A DNA stretch of 64,000 bases, taken from Purpureocillium takamizusanense (taxonomy: Eukaryota > Ascomycota > Sordariomycetes > Hypocreales > Ophiocordycipitaceae). Numbering within the stretch: position 1 is the stretch's first letter; the number at the start of each line of letters is the position of its first letter. The translations under genes were made by a program, and so were the position numbers. The stretch covers positions 248,001-312,000 of the forward strand of contig NC_063068.1 of NCBI RefSeq assembly GCF_022605165.1, written 5' to 3'. Under the pieces are notes generated by a model. The model saw only the letters and a program-made list of their open reading frames with translations. It was not told where the DNA came from and did no database searches. This document shows positions 31,118 to 42,568 of this stretch, one piece after another.

Positions 31118-33262
31118 CTAGCAAAGGGTTCTATAAACTCTCTTCCATAATGGCCATGCTTTGTAGCGCATTTCGTCCTCCGCAGACAGCGCGGGAACTC
31201 TGGTAAAACTTCGCCCAGAGTCGATATCCATGTTCTTGTAGCTGACGATCCCCGTCCTGAACCAGATTTTGTGGGCCAGGTAGAAGAGGAGAACCACAGG
31301 AACCGCCATCATTTTCAGGAAAAAGCTCTTTGCAGTTCCCGTCGGCGTGACTGGAGCGTCATCGGTACTGATGGGTGAGACGGCAATCCAAAACTGCGAG
31401 ATCAGGACAAGCAGATTTCCCCCTAAGCCGATACAGGCTCCAATCACGCCAGCCTGCGACCTGAAGGGCAGCTGGTCCAACGTATGACCGGCGAGTGCCC
31501 ACGCGCGTCGGAAGCGGATGTGGCAAAGGCAGATGCTTGCCCAAGTGAAGAGGCCCGACAACCCGCAAATGGCGAATAGCCAATCAAAGACTTGATTGTG
31601 AACATTGACGGCAGCCATGTAAGCAAGGAGACCGAGGGCGAGGGCGAAGATGGTGGCCACCAAGGGTCGACCCTTGCGGTCAACGTACGCGAATATTTTG
31701 GGCGCATGCGACTGCTCGGCCAGCGCGGCAAGTGTTCGTGACGACCCAAAGACGGCAGAGTTGCCGACGCTCATTACAGCGGCGAGAATAACGCCATTCA
31801 TGACGCTCGGAAGAATTGTCTGCCCGGCGCTCTCAACGGCAATGACAAAAGGACTGGCCGTGGCGTCCACGGAGGTCCGGCCCCCCAAAAGACGCGGCTC
31901 ATTGTATGGAACAAGCAGGCCAACTAGCAACAACGAAACGACGTAAAAAATAGCGATGCGCCAAAAGACCTGCTTGATGGCGCTAGGAAGGGACTTTTTG
32001 GGGTTGGAGGCTTCGGCGGCTGCGAGACCAACAAGCTCGGTGCCCACAAAGGAGAAAGATGACGTGGCGAGCACGCTGCAGAAGCCTTTGAACCCGTGGT
32101 TGGTAGGGCCAGGGTCAAGCCAGTACTTGCCGCCAATGTACCCGTCATGAGGGCTGCCGCCAATGTTGATTACGACTCCGAGGAGACTGGATTGCTAAGG
32201 TTAGAAAGTGTGTTCCAAAGCCCATAGTGGGTGGGGGTGTGGTTTGCTTACATGAAGCCGACGACGGCTGTGACCTTGATGGTCGAAAATATAAACTCGG
32301 CCTCACCATAGCCCTTGATGCCCATGAGGTTGATACCGGCTAAAACGAGAAGGAAAATGGTGACGAAGATGGCGGGGCTCAGAGATTGGTTCCAGTACTG
32401 GATGGTGAAGGCACCAGCAATGAGCTCGAGCGGCATAGCAAAGAGCCATTGGAGAGCATAACTGCAGAATTGAATGTCAGATGAGATTGCTGGATGTCGA
32501 TCAAGGGCACATTGCGAAGACGCGGTGTGCGCGAGCATCTTGGCATGGCTCAGGGATCAGGGGTTCACTCACTTCCATCCCATGGCGAACCCCCATGATG
32601 GGTCCAGGAAACGTGTCGAAAACACGGAAAAGGAGCCCGCAATGGGAAAGGTTACGACAAGTTCGCCTAAGCTTTGCATTGTGCAAAACTGAAAGGCCCC
32701 GGTCATAATATAGGCCAAGAGCATTGACACTGGTCCGCCCTGGAACAGCGCCATGCCAGAGCTCACAAACAAGCCGGTTCCTTTGCGCGCGGTGTGAACA
32801 ACAAATTGAGGCCATTTGTGCTCTTGGGGACGTGGACATACCAATAGAGCCGCCTATGGCAATCATCTGCAAATGTCGCGACTTGAGGTCACGGGCGAGG
32901 GCCGAGTTGGCCGTCCGCGCATTGGCCGCGCGCAAGTCGTAGAAGCGGTCGCCAACCTGGGCCGGGTCCGGCATGCCGTCGTTGACATGGTAGCCTTTGT
33001 GGCCGCCGATGGGCACGCCCTCTACGCGGCGGAAGCTGTCGACCCAACGACGGCCAAGTGATGCCGTCGAGGTCGGCTTGCGGCCGGACGAGTGCGCAGG
33101 CCGGCCCGCCGTCGAGATGGAGTAGGATGTAGTAGTCGTCGCGAACTGCCCGCGAGACTTGTCGGTCGAGAAGTCGCTCATCTCGACGACCTCAAAGTCA
33201 CGCGTATACGTGATGCCTGGCTTCATAGGCCTGGCGCCCTCGGGGTCGTTGTTGCCAGCCAT
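31118..33262 (-). CDS. Amino-acid permease (APC superfamily, YAT type)
   Basis: Four exons on the minus strand (33262-32842, 32780-32573, 32461-32252, 32186-31118) give 635 aa. A hydrophilic N-terminus of about 130 residues precedes the consensus SRHLQMIAIGGSIGTGLF, the glycine-rich substrate-binding loop of TM1. Then come about twelve membrane segments, including the family motifs MGWNYALQW and TELVGLAAAEASNPKKS. The C-terminal tail is short, as in yeast Gap1-like carriers, so it should act as a plasma-membrane proton-coupled amino-acid importer. Substrate range cannot be read off. Introns all have GTRNGN donors and rejoin conserved motifs exactly. The Ser/Thr-rich N-terminus is a likely target for ubiquitin- or kinase-based turnover. 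Confidence 0.94.
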
Positions 33263-34499
33263 GATGGGCGTCGGCGGCGATGCAACGTCGAAGCCTCGTC
33301 GCGTGTTCAGAAGAGAAAGATGTAGTCAAGTTTATGCATGCGACTCAACGGCGAGTGTTTCCGTGCGTGGTGCTTCGTATGCTTAAGGCCGTGCGACCCA
33401 AGCGGGCTCTCGCAGTGTCGATCCGGAAGCTGCGTCGCATTGATAAAAGACTGCCACGCCTGTCTTGGACTCGAACGACGAGGAACGGGGGAGGGGGGAA
33501 GCAGGTCCCTGCCTGAAGAAGAGCCCTCCTCGGGGGCGGGATCGGATCATGTCATATCGAGGCCGCCGCCACACACATGGAAGCCCTGCTTCTTCACAAC
33601 GCGGACAGCATGGGACTCGGCCAACCTGCCTGTCATCCATGCCATCGCACCGTGGTTGCCCGGCGTGGCGCACCAGACATGATGGCAGTCGAAGAGCCCG
33701 TTGACGATCCCCGTCACAGTGCGACAGTGCACAACACCCTCTCTCTCTCCCAGTCGCGCACACTAGACGCCACCAGACGCGGGACCCATGGCTGGGCGTC
33801 AGGGGTAGGGGGCCCAGGGGAGGTGGAACGGCACGCCCAGACAGGAGGACAAAGAATGGCCTCGTTTCTGGAACACCACCACCATCCACCACCACCGACC
33901 TTGCTGCAAGACGCGTGTGGCCCTTTTCTGCATTGGCGTCGCGGCGTCCCACAAGACCCCCCCACCCCCCCCTCCCCAAGCCGCCTCTCTCTCCCTCCCT
34001 CCTCTACGTACTACAGAGAGCCAGGCCATGTGGGACTGCAGTGGGCAGTCTCCGCAAACCTGGGGTTAGCCTGCTTGGGGCTGATAAGACGGGATCCCGT
34101 TTGGGCAGCTCTCAGCTCCCGCAACTCTAGGTTGACCAACAGAATCGCGTCAGTGTCAAAAACTACCTCGTTGGCAATTTTGGCTGGCTGGACCGATATG
34201 TGCCCTGTCCGGGTTTGCTTGGCTAGCTTTGCTCTCAGCGGTTGCAAGGGTTGCTGTCGCGCGCTGCGCTGCTTCACATTGCTCGTCTCCTGCAGTCGAG
34301 GAGGAGGAGGAGGAGTAAAGCAGGCTAGGATCCAGCGGCAAGCAGGCCAAGCTGGAATCGTCTCAGGCAGGCGGCTGGGAGGGTGTAATGGTGTCTGAGC
34401 TGCCAATAGCCTAATGCACCAGAATTAATGCTATTTCGCGTACACTTGGCATTGGGTTTGTTTTCTAAGACGATGGCCACAACGGACGTATCAATTAAT
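33263..34499. other. Intergenic region
   Basis: Promoter of the permease and 3' end of the SAT4-type gene. Long GC-rich overlapping frames around 33383-33979 and 33577-34398 have no domain and oppose each other, so they are not called. Confidence 0.5.
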
Positions 34500-35776
34500 C
34501 TATCTTCGCTGCCCAGCCACGACAGCCGGGCTGGGAGGTCTGGGCTCCTCTCCCGTGGTCCCTCGCGAGAAGATGCCCTGGGTTCCCTGCCGGATGAGCG
34601 AGTCATGGCTGTTTGTTGGGCTGGCACCACCGCCACCACCACCACCCCTGCCTTCGCTGTGTTGACGAGCCTGGGCGTCGCCGCGTACGTCAGTGGTCGT
34701 ATTGGAACGTTCCTCGTCCACCCAGTCGTCGCTGTCACTCCTATTGCGCCTCGTCGTCTCCGTCTCATACCAATTACTGGTCGAGGGCTGACCCTTCTGC
34801 CGTGATCGCGACCCCGTGCCGCTGCTATGGTACTGGGGCCGGAACTTGGTCTTCCTGACGCCGCTGTCTCGTAGGAAGGATCCCAAGGCCACGAGATTGG
34901 CGACTGTAGTGGCGGCGAGCAGCTCGATGGAAGCCCACATGGAGCGGGCGATTTGGTCGCCCTTCTGATCAATAATTACGGGGAGGCGGTAGGCGGTGAT
35001 GCCGACAGTAAGAAAGCCAAAGCAGAAAAGCATGACGAGCAGGACTTTGCGCTTGGTCGCGATGCGAGTCGAAATGATGATGGGAACCGGGAAAATGACG
35101 AGAATGGCGTCGAGAACGGCGCTCGAGACGCCCATTGTGAGGAGCTGGGAGAAGCCCTGGCGACATTTTGGCCCTGGGTCCGGCACGACCTGCCAGTAGT
35201 TGGCAAACGGCTGGCACTCGGCTAGGTCGCTGGCCACAACGGCGACAAAGGTGGCGATGAGAACGACTCGCAAGGCGATGATGAGGCGTTGATAGAGCTT
35301 CTTCATGGATGCGCCTGCGAGGCGGCCCAGGAACTCGAGCGTGGTAAACTTGAGCGTCCATAGTCTGTGCTCATCGCATCAGCATTCAACACCATGGGAC
35401 CCCATTCATATACAGGATTTCCTCGCGGCAGCAAAACTTACGTCGCGGCGTAAAAGACTCGCGATGCCAGCACCACGCGGCTTCCAGTGACTCTCTTGTC
35501 GAGATCCACGGGTGATAGTCCGCTTCCTTCGAGCTGTGCATTGTTTGTGCCGTACAGCAGGACCATGTGAACGCACACGATGCGAAGGTAAAGTGGTATA
35601 AGCGCGCCGGCTGCGATCCTGTCCTCGACAAAGAGCTTCTCGACTCGAATATAACGCCCCGCTAGACGAAGCAAGATCAGGCAAGTGCAAAACAACGTCG
35701 TCCACCAGGCCACGAGCAGCGTGGGCTTGGCTTCGCTGAAGTCCCTCAGCGGTGGTGCCGAGGAGTAGAATGTCAT
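34500..35776 (-). CDS. SAT4/rhodopsin-like integral membrane protein
   Basis: Two exons (35776-35442, 35364-34500) give 399 aa. The intron 35441-35365 joins VFYAAT to [15 protein letters not shown]. The protein has about seven membrane segments and the hallmarks of the fungal SAT4-type family: LFVEDRIA after TM1-2, a [12 protein letters not shown]....C loop and a basic exit at the last helix. The roughly 110-residue cytosolic tail is Ser/Arg/Gly-rich. There is no CFEM domain. Members are called PTH11-like receptors or structural membrane proteins; a ligand is unknown. The glycine run in the tail comes from a GCC/ACC repeat in the DNA. Confidence 0.88.
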
Positions 35777-36408
35777 TTTGCTGGTCGTCTCAGGCGTGTG
35801 GTGAATGTCATGGTTGTCGAGTTGTCAAGTCGTCGAGTGGCGGTCGTCTGACAGTCAAGAGTGCGATAAACACAGACAGCGTGAAGCGATTCAACGACTC
35901 TCTCATAACGATGCAAAAGTCAAGCTTGCCGGATGAATGGCGAGAGCAACTTGTACTACTATTCGCAGGTCCATGCCGTGCCACGAGGCTGCGTCCATCC
36001 AGTGCAGGGCAGCGAGTGGCGTACCGTGGACCACCAGCATGCAGGGGCGGGCACACTCCCCATTGTTCAGGCACACACTGTATGCCCACAGGTCTGGTCT
36101 TTCTCGGCCTGCCTGAATAGTGAGACGGTCTTTGACGCCGCATCTCAGCCCAGTCGCCCAGGGCTCGGGCTTTTGGTTCTTGTCGACCAGGGGTCCTCGC
36201 CGCGGAGCCGTCACCAAATCACGCCACCTAGCGCATGGTGGAGAGTCGGTGGTGTGGAAGGGGAACTGGGTTCTGCTAGACTTCTCGATGCTCGCCCGCG
36301 CGGAACGTGGCGCTTGGAGCGATGTGAAGCGGGAAATTGGCACAGACGATTCCTCGGCTCAACAGGGGAAGCAGGTGTGTCTATCGATTTGCGGGGAAAG
36401 AAAATCGT

Positions 36409-36439
<31 letters not shown>

Positions 36440-38680
36440 CGTTGCCTGGCCCCCTGAGACAGCCAGCCGATAAGCGAGCCTGGGATTGATTCAGTTCCAT
36501 GCATCATTAGCCGGGGCGCGTTGATCATTCCCTGTATCGCAGGCCGCCATCAACGCCCCGGACGGATCCGTCCTGCTGATGGCTTCGACTATTGAGGGGT
36601 GCGACTGGCTGCTGTTGCGTCCAGAACACCTTCAGTGGCGCGACCCAGGCCAATAGAGGTTTCTTGCGCCGAAACAGATACATAGTAGAGAGTCACCCTA
36701 GGTCTGCGCCTTCTACAGCGTTGAGATGGACCGGCACTATTGGGGGACAAGTCTATTGTCTCGTGGAGACGTGACGGCAGCACATGTCAATAGTTGACGC
36801 TTCGCCGTCGAGGGCCTTCCTATCGCACCCGAAATATGAAAATCCACCGGTGGTGAGGTCGATTGCCTCCGTGATCGGAGAGCCCACCGAGCCCGCCTTG
36901 GAGATCGAAGCTATCCCATCTGGCGCGACAAACAGGGGCGTGATGTTCATTATCAAGTTTTTGTTGATGAATCGACCCTAACCTTCAGGGTGCATCCCTC
37001 CAAGCCGCCGCTGCCTGAACTGATCTGAGAACCGTGTTCTACGTACTAGCATCAGCGGGTTCTGCCTTGGCAAGCCTCGGAACCCTCACCACTCTGGTCC
37101 CCATCACTTGACACAGCATACAGCTTCTAAAGTAGGGAAGCACCAAGTTTACGTACGGTGCGGGGTACTGTGCGCCGCGACCCGGTTCCTGTCCCGGAGA
37201 TACGGGTGAGCCGTGTTGTTGTTGGTCGCATGTGATGAGTGAGCCTCTAACCGAAAACACGCGGTTGTTTCCAGCGGTTAATGGTTACGTTTCATGCATG
37301 ACAATTGTCCTCCCGGCGCTCGTCGGATCCGCCCCCCGGTTGCTGGCAGTCTTCATCAAATCGCAACTTTAAATAGAGAAACCTTGTCGCGCACAGACGC
37401 AATGGCTCCCTTCAGTTCGTGAGCCCTGTGCTCGAGCAGCTGGTGAGGCACTACTACGCTTGGTGTAGATACCAGCGCCAAGACGCGCCATGCGGCGAGC
37501 TCGATGCGTGGAGGAGAGGGTTACTGTACTGCTAGCTGTACCCCTGACGACGTGCATGGACAAGTGAGTGGACAGGTCTGGTTGCTAATAAACAGTAGAA
37601 CTTCGCAGAATAAGCCTCACCTTGGCAAGGCGCACCTCTGCGAACGCGGTGGCTGTAACTTCATGTTTTTATGCAGAGAAAGCCAAGCGTCAGTTACCCT
37701 TGCGCACGTCAGGGTTGCGACATGGAAAGTCAAAAGAGTACAGGAAATGAATCTACTATACTTCGTAGAATACAATAAAGAATATGCACTCGGCCTGCTG
37801 CAAGTTGGCTGCACGGTACTTCGTACCGTCAAATCGACTGCACCTCAACGAAGCAAGCGTGGTAAATTGAGGCTTCGCGCCTCCACATCATCCATCATTC
37901 ATGCTCGCCATGGCTCTCACTTACTCCGGCCCAGATATAGTTGTCCATTGTTTGTTCCGCGTTCCCCTATTCTTGGCGTTTATGCAGTGCGACCTTGCGT
38001 TGGTGATGTGCGGCCTTGAAACCGGGCCAATCGTTTAGGCCATGTTCCCTGGATGCGAGCGCAAGCTTGCATGCAGGCTCGGACTTTGCAGGCAATTGTC
38101 CCCTAGTCTCTCTCTGGCAGATGATACCTACCGCCTGCGCCGCGCACAGTGCTCCAATACGCACCGACTGGCCTTGTGTCTTTTTGTTCCTTGCTTGATT
38201 TAAGCTCGAGCTCTGTGACAGGAGCGACTTCTGTGGTCAATTTAATTGGCACACTGCACTTTTGGGTGGTCGGCGCGTGCCTGGAGCTAAAGATGAGTGG
38301 CACCAGCCCAGCCCCGCGGCACAGGGCATAAGTGCTGATGATGGCCACCCCTCAATGCTAGCAGCTGTGCCGTGACGATGGCTACGACGCAGCGTCAGCC
38401 AGCACGACTGAGAACGAGCCCTCGGGTCGAGCGCACACGTTGGCAGTGAGAACAGGTGAAAGGAAAGCGCGGACAGCCTGCGCTCGCACGCGAGAGCCAT
38501 TAAGTTCTTGAAGCTTGCATTCTAGGGTAGTACCTGTTCATACATAAACTCATTCGTGCGTCGAAGATCGGTGGCTTCAGCTGCCTGCAGCCGGCTCGGT
38601 ATTACCCATTAAAAGACTCCTTGCTATGTTCAATGAGATGGAATGCCGCAAGTGCCACAAGCGACAGTTGCGCTCAATTG
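35777..38680. other. Long intergenic region, no gene supported
   Basis: About 2.9 kb with only short frames. It contains a perfect (CAG)10 tract. A frame at 37504-38019 was considered and rejected because it has no domain, no codon structure and no start context. No tRNA is seen. Confidence 0.5.
36409..36438. repeat. (CAG)10 microsatellite
   Basis: Ten perfect CAG units in non-coding DNA. Confidence 0.9.
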
Positions 38681-39350
38681 TTAAAACCAGCGGGCGGCCA
38701 GAATGCAGGCGCAGAAGACGGGCACAAGAGCGATTAACAGGAGCCACCACAGCTCGACCGTAAACTTGGCCTGCAGACCGGCTCGCCAGCGGTTCGGCCT
38801 CCGGAGCCGGTGTGAGCAGGCAGGTGTGCCGTAGACGACGCAGCCGAGCCCCGGGCGCGACTCGCATTCGATGTGCTCGCGGCGACGGCGCATCAGAAGG
38901 CTGTTAAGTCCAAACCACCCCTGTTAGTAGATGTCACCGACTGGCCAAGGCAAGGGAGGGGGCCCAAAGGGGACAGGCAAGAACGTACGGTACGCTCCCG
39001 CGGCAGAAACGCAGGTCACTGCCGAAATCGCAGCGGCGGTCGTTGGGACACTCGAGGTGAAGGCGGCGCCGCTCCAACAGCCAGTTGATCTTGAGGTCAA
39101 TGCCCGTGTCAACGATGCTGTAGAAGTGGCGATTGGTATGTTTGAGCGACAGGGCGTCGGGGTAGATGAGGTACTCGGAGACGGCCAGGTGAAGCTCGGG
39201 CGGGAGTGACAACAGGTCGACCCGGGCCGTAGGGACCGTGTCAGACGCGGAGTCGCGCCGTCCAACACCGCAGGGGGCCGGCACCGGCTCGGAGGTAGTG
39301 GGTCGTCGGCGGCGGAGGACGGCCGGAGCCGCATCACTCGTCGTTGTCAT
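38681..39350 (-). CDS. Small F-box-like protein with C-terminal membrane anchor
   Basis: Two exons (39350-38989, 38900-38681) give 193 aa. After a Ser/Pro-rich start, residues about 45-85 (DLLSLPPELHLAVSEYL...DALSLKHTNRHFY) match an F-box-like helix bundle, the Skp1-binding module of SCF ubiquitin ligases. Two cysteine-bearing stretches follow (LECPNDRRCDF...RFC and ECESRPGLGCVVYGTPAC). The protein ends in a hydrophobic segment ELWWLLLIALVPVFCACIL with few residues after it, so it looks tail-anchored. The intron (donor GTACGT, branch CTAAC, acceptor TTAACAG) joins GSV to PLLMRRRREHIEC in frame. It resembles short fungal F-box-domain proteins of unknown substrate. Confidence 0.75.
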
Positions 39351-40445
39351 GATGCCAGCGCTGGAGGGTTACGATGCGGAGATGAGCTGGATGCCCAGGA
39401 CAGGGCCGGGAAATGGGAGCTGCGTGCGCGATGTCTGGCTCTCTTATGCATGCGGCGAACTTTAGTGCTGCCTGGGAGACTGCCGGCACTCCGAAGCCAG
39501 GCAGCCCTCGTATTCTCAATGTCATCATCAGCCACGGCAGGCACCGGTTTCAGGGCGGCTCAGCCCCGCGCATCCCATGACGGGACGACGGGACGGGCCA
39601 GATCGTCAACCGCAGACAAAAAGTAGTGATGGGGAGAGCGGGAGTGACGATGGGGGATGTGGGAAGGCTCTCCTCTCAACTCGGCTCCATTGGAGGTGCT
39701 GGCGGAGAGCTGGACAGGGGGCGCAGCTTTTCGTGTCACGCAGCATCGACGCCTACTGACAAATAATCACGTCAGTTACTGGCTGGGAGGCATGCCGAGA
39801 TGCACGGCGGCAGCGCCACCAGCGCCCGCTGGCTGGATGTTTCAGGGCCGCTGCAGGCCGCCTGCGGTGACCGAGAGAAGGCTGGTTTGGTTCGGCCACT
39901 GCGGCAGCTTCCATGGGCGCGCAGACGACCGGGAGGAGCGCTGCTCTGGTGGACGATGGACGACGCCCGCCGCACAGCTGGTCCTCGTTTTCGCGTGCGT
40001 GAGTCAGTCGCTGTTCGTGACGCCGAAAGGCAACCATCGGCCCCCGCTGAGGCGTCAAGACGGACACGCTCATCCATGCGCCGACGTCGAAGCAAGACTT
40101 TGCCCTCTGCCTGGAAGTCCTTGGTAGATACCGTCAAGCCACCTTTGAATTTCTTGGGCCGGAAGAATGTCACTGACCAGCCAGGCTGGACGTCCGCCAT
40201 CCAGCGGCTTGGCTGCCTGTGTCTGGACGTGTCTGCCTGCGCGACCAATACTTTGTACTGCCAAATCACCGTGCATACCCCCCACGTGACCCCGCGTCTT
40301 TATCGCGTCTTTCCCGATTCGATCCCTCGCATCCGGCTCCTGCTGCTGCTGCCGCCGCCTCCTTCCCTCTGCATCAGCTCTCGTGACCAGTCCCAATCCA
40401 CTCTCCGACATGCTCTCGCAGACATGAATCACTGTCGCGGGAGCC
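39351..40445. other. Divergent intergenic region
   Basis: 1.1 kb shared promoter region of the F-box-like gene and EXO5. GC-rich overlapping frames here are judged spurious. Confidence 0.55.
40283..40290 (+). promoter_or_regulatory. CACGTGAC E-box-like site upstream of EXO5
   Basis: CACGTGAC lies about 155 bases upstream of the EXO5 ATG. A related palindrome, TCACGTGA, lies upstream of MAD1. Sites of this type are bound by Cbf1/bHLH factors in ascomycetes. Confidence 0.35.
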
Positions 40446-42122
40446 ATGGCTGCCGTCGAGTCTCTCGATAGCGATAGCGACTATGGCTACGATTTCACGC
40501 CCGAGGAGGAACTCGAGTTAATTCGACTCGCCACCGACGCCGGGCCCAGCCTCGCTCACACGCCCCCCGCCTTATGCAAAGACCCGAGCGTACGCGCTGC
40601 GATAGACGCGATACCAGATCATGCAGAGGGAAGCACTCAACCACGCGGCTCTGAGGCCCCTCAGTGCACATGCTCGCGTCTCTGCATCGTGCATCATCAG
40701 GCATCTGACAGCCGGCTCGTCCCCCCGGCGTCTACTACTACACCAGCCGCCGATGAGGACATCAGCTACCCGGATCGTAAGCCTCACAGTTTCACCATCT
40801 GCCTCACCTGCAGCAAGTTTTCCACTGACTGACCGAAGCGCCTAGTGAGCCGCGCCCTGTCCGAACTGGAAAATGTCCAGGTTCCTGCTCAGGAGTCTGC
40901 CGACGTCGACTCCGGCGACCTTGAAGACCAGCGCTCACCACTCCAACGCTTCCGCTCGTATCCCCGCAAACCCCTCACTGTCAGCGACCTCACCTCGGGC
41001 GCTTGGTGCGAGCTGCAGTACTGGTACACACTGACCCGTCTTCCCGGAGGGCGGCGCACCCGAACCGCCGCCATGCGGCAGGGGTCCAAAGTCCACCGGA
41101 AGCTCGAAGATCAAGTCCATACCACTGTGCCCATCGAGATTGCGAGCAAGGAGGACGCATTTGCTCTACGGCTATGGAACCTAGTCCAGGGACTGCGGAC
41201 GTTGCGACAGACGGGCCTGACACGCGAACTCGAGGTCTGGGGGACTGTCGACGGCAACCTGGTCAATGGTGTCATCGATGGAGTCAGCCACGAGCATCCG
41301 AACCCCGAGTTCGAAGAAGAGCTGTCCAGCCAAGCCTCCCAGCCTGATTCCAAGCAATCTGCCCTGACAGACTACTTCCCATCCAAGAAAAAGTCAGCCC
41401 TGCCCAAGGTCTACCTCACCGATGTGAAGACGCGCGGGAGTCGTGCCCCGGTATCCAAGTCCCTGCTGCGGCCGGCAAAGATCCAGCTGCTTCTCTATCA
41501 CCGCTTCCTATCCGACATGGCTTCCGAGAAGCTTGATTTTCTCAAAGTTTTTCGAAGATACGGCTTGGACCCGGACGATCGCTTCACAGACGCGTTCCTG
41601 GCGCAGATTGGGGACCTTCATGACGAGGTGTTTTACGACGCGCCGCTGAGCCCGGCCGACATGGAAGACAACATTCGCGGCGCCACCACCGCCTCTCAAG
41701 CAGACGATCCGGCTAGCCATCGAGCCGCGGGACCAGGTGCGATCCTGGGTGATGACCTCATTCGCTACCAGACCCTACGCGACATGCTCCGCCTCGTCCG
41801 AAAGGAGATCAAGCTTGCCTTCCCCGACGGCGCCGATTCCCTCGGCGACATGCTCCGTGTGCAGTATATGCTCCGATCCGACGGACGGATGCTTGACGTC
41901 CACGACTTCCCCGTCTCGGCGCAGGCCCTCGACAGCTACCTGGGTAGCTACATGGCGTGGTGGCGCGGGGAGCGGCGCGCCAAGGGCGTGGACATTGAGG
42001 AGGCGTTCAAGTGCGGCACTTGCGAGTTCGCCGCCGACTGCGAGTGGCGGAACGCCATGGATGAGGAGCGTGTGCGCAACGCTCGTAGTAGAGTCCAGGG
42101 GGCTGCAACCTACGACTCGTGA
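40446..42122 (+). CDS. EXO5: Exonuclease V (Dem1/Exo5), Fe-S single-strand DNA exonuclease
   Basis: Two exons (40446-40776, 40846-42122) give 535 aa. The intron 40777-40845 joins SYPD to LSRALSELE. The RecB-like nuclease core is visible: VNGVIDGV and YLTDVKTRGS carry the metal-binding Asp and the Asp-x-Lys, and KIQLLLYHRFL is the Q-x3-Y helix. The four iron-sulfur cysteines are Cys165 (AWCELQYW) and Cys500, Cys503 and Cys509 (CGTCEFAADC), the wide spacing typical of Exo5. In yeast the enzyme maintains mitochondrial DNA; in other eukaryotes it acts on nuclear crosslink damage. The N-terminal 110 residues are acidic and not a clear mitochondrial presequence, so nuclear action or an unseen targeting signal are both possible. 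Confidence 0.95.
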
Positions 42123-42568
42123 GTTGATTTATCACGGGGCAGGTATTTGCTTCATGTATGGGGAAATGGGTATCTTATGTAGCCATGCTTACACGATGAT
42201 GACACGACGGGTGTATGGATATAAAATCCGTCATCAACTAAGCCAGCCGATGGCGCGGCTTCAATATGTATGGTTATGGCCAGATACGCGGAGTACACAG
42301 CTAGTTGAATGTTCATCTTTTGATTGGTTTCCATTGTGCAAAGACCAAAACACCTGACATCGCTCGTGGAATGCCCATGCACCAATATGGCACCGCATGG
42401 CCTTTATTCGGTTTAACTCAGTTGGCAAGGTGCCCGCCGCCCGCGCCTGCCCTGGAATCAGTTCAACTCCGTAAGCATGCATGCGTGTCTCTCGATCGAT
42501 TCCCTTCGGCGCGCCATTCGCGAGACAAACAGACTCGTCCAGTTGACGGTCAATCTACATCAGTCGTT
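42123..42568. other. Tail-to-tail intergenic region between EXO5 and MAD1
   Basis: 446 bases of 3' sequence. A tRNA-box-A-like string at about 42413 was examined and rejected. Confidence 0.6.

Noticed and set aside
33577..34398. 273-codon plus-strand GC-rich frame
   Set aside because: Opposed by equally long frames on the minus strand, with homopolymeric His/Pro stretches and no recognisable motif.
37504..38019. 171-codon plus-strand frame in a large gene-free gap
   Set aside because: No domain, no signal, no start context and strong low-complexity; treated as chance.
42405..42475. tRNA-like string (TAACTCAGTTGG followed by AGTTCAACTCC)
   Set aside because: It resembles A and B boxes, but the D stem, T stem and acceptor stem do not pair, so it is not a tRNA gene.
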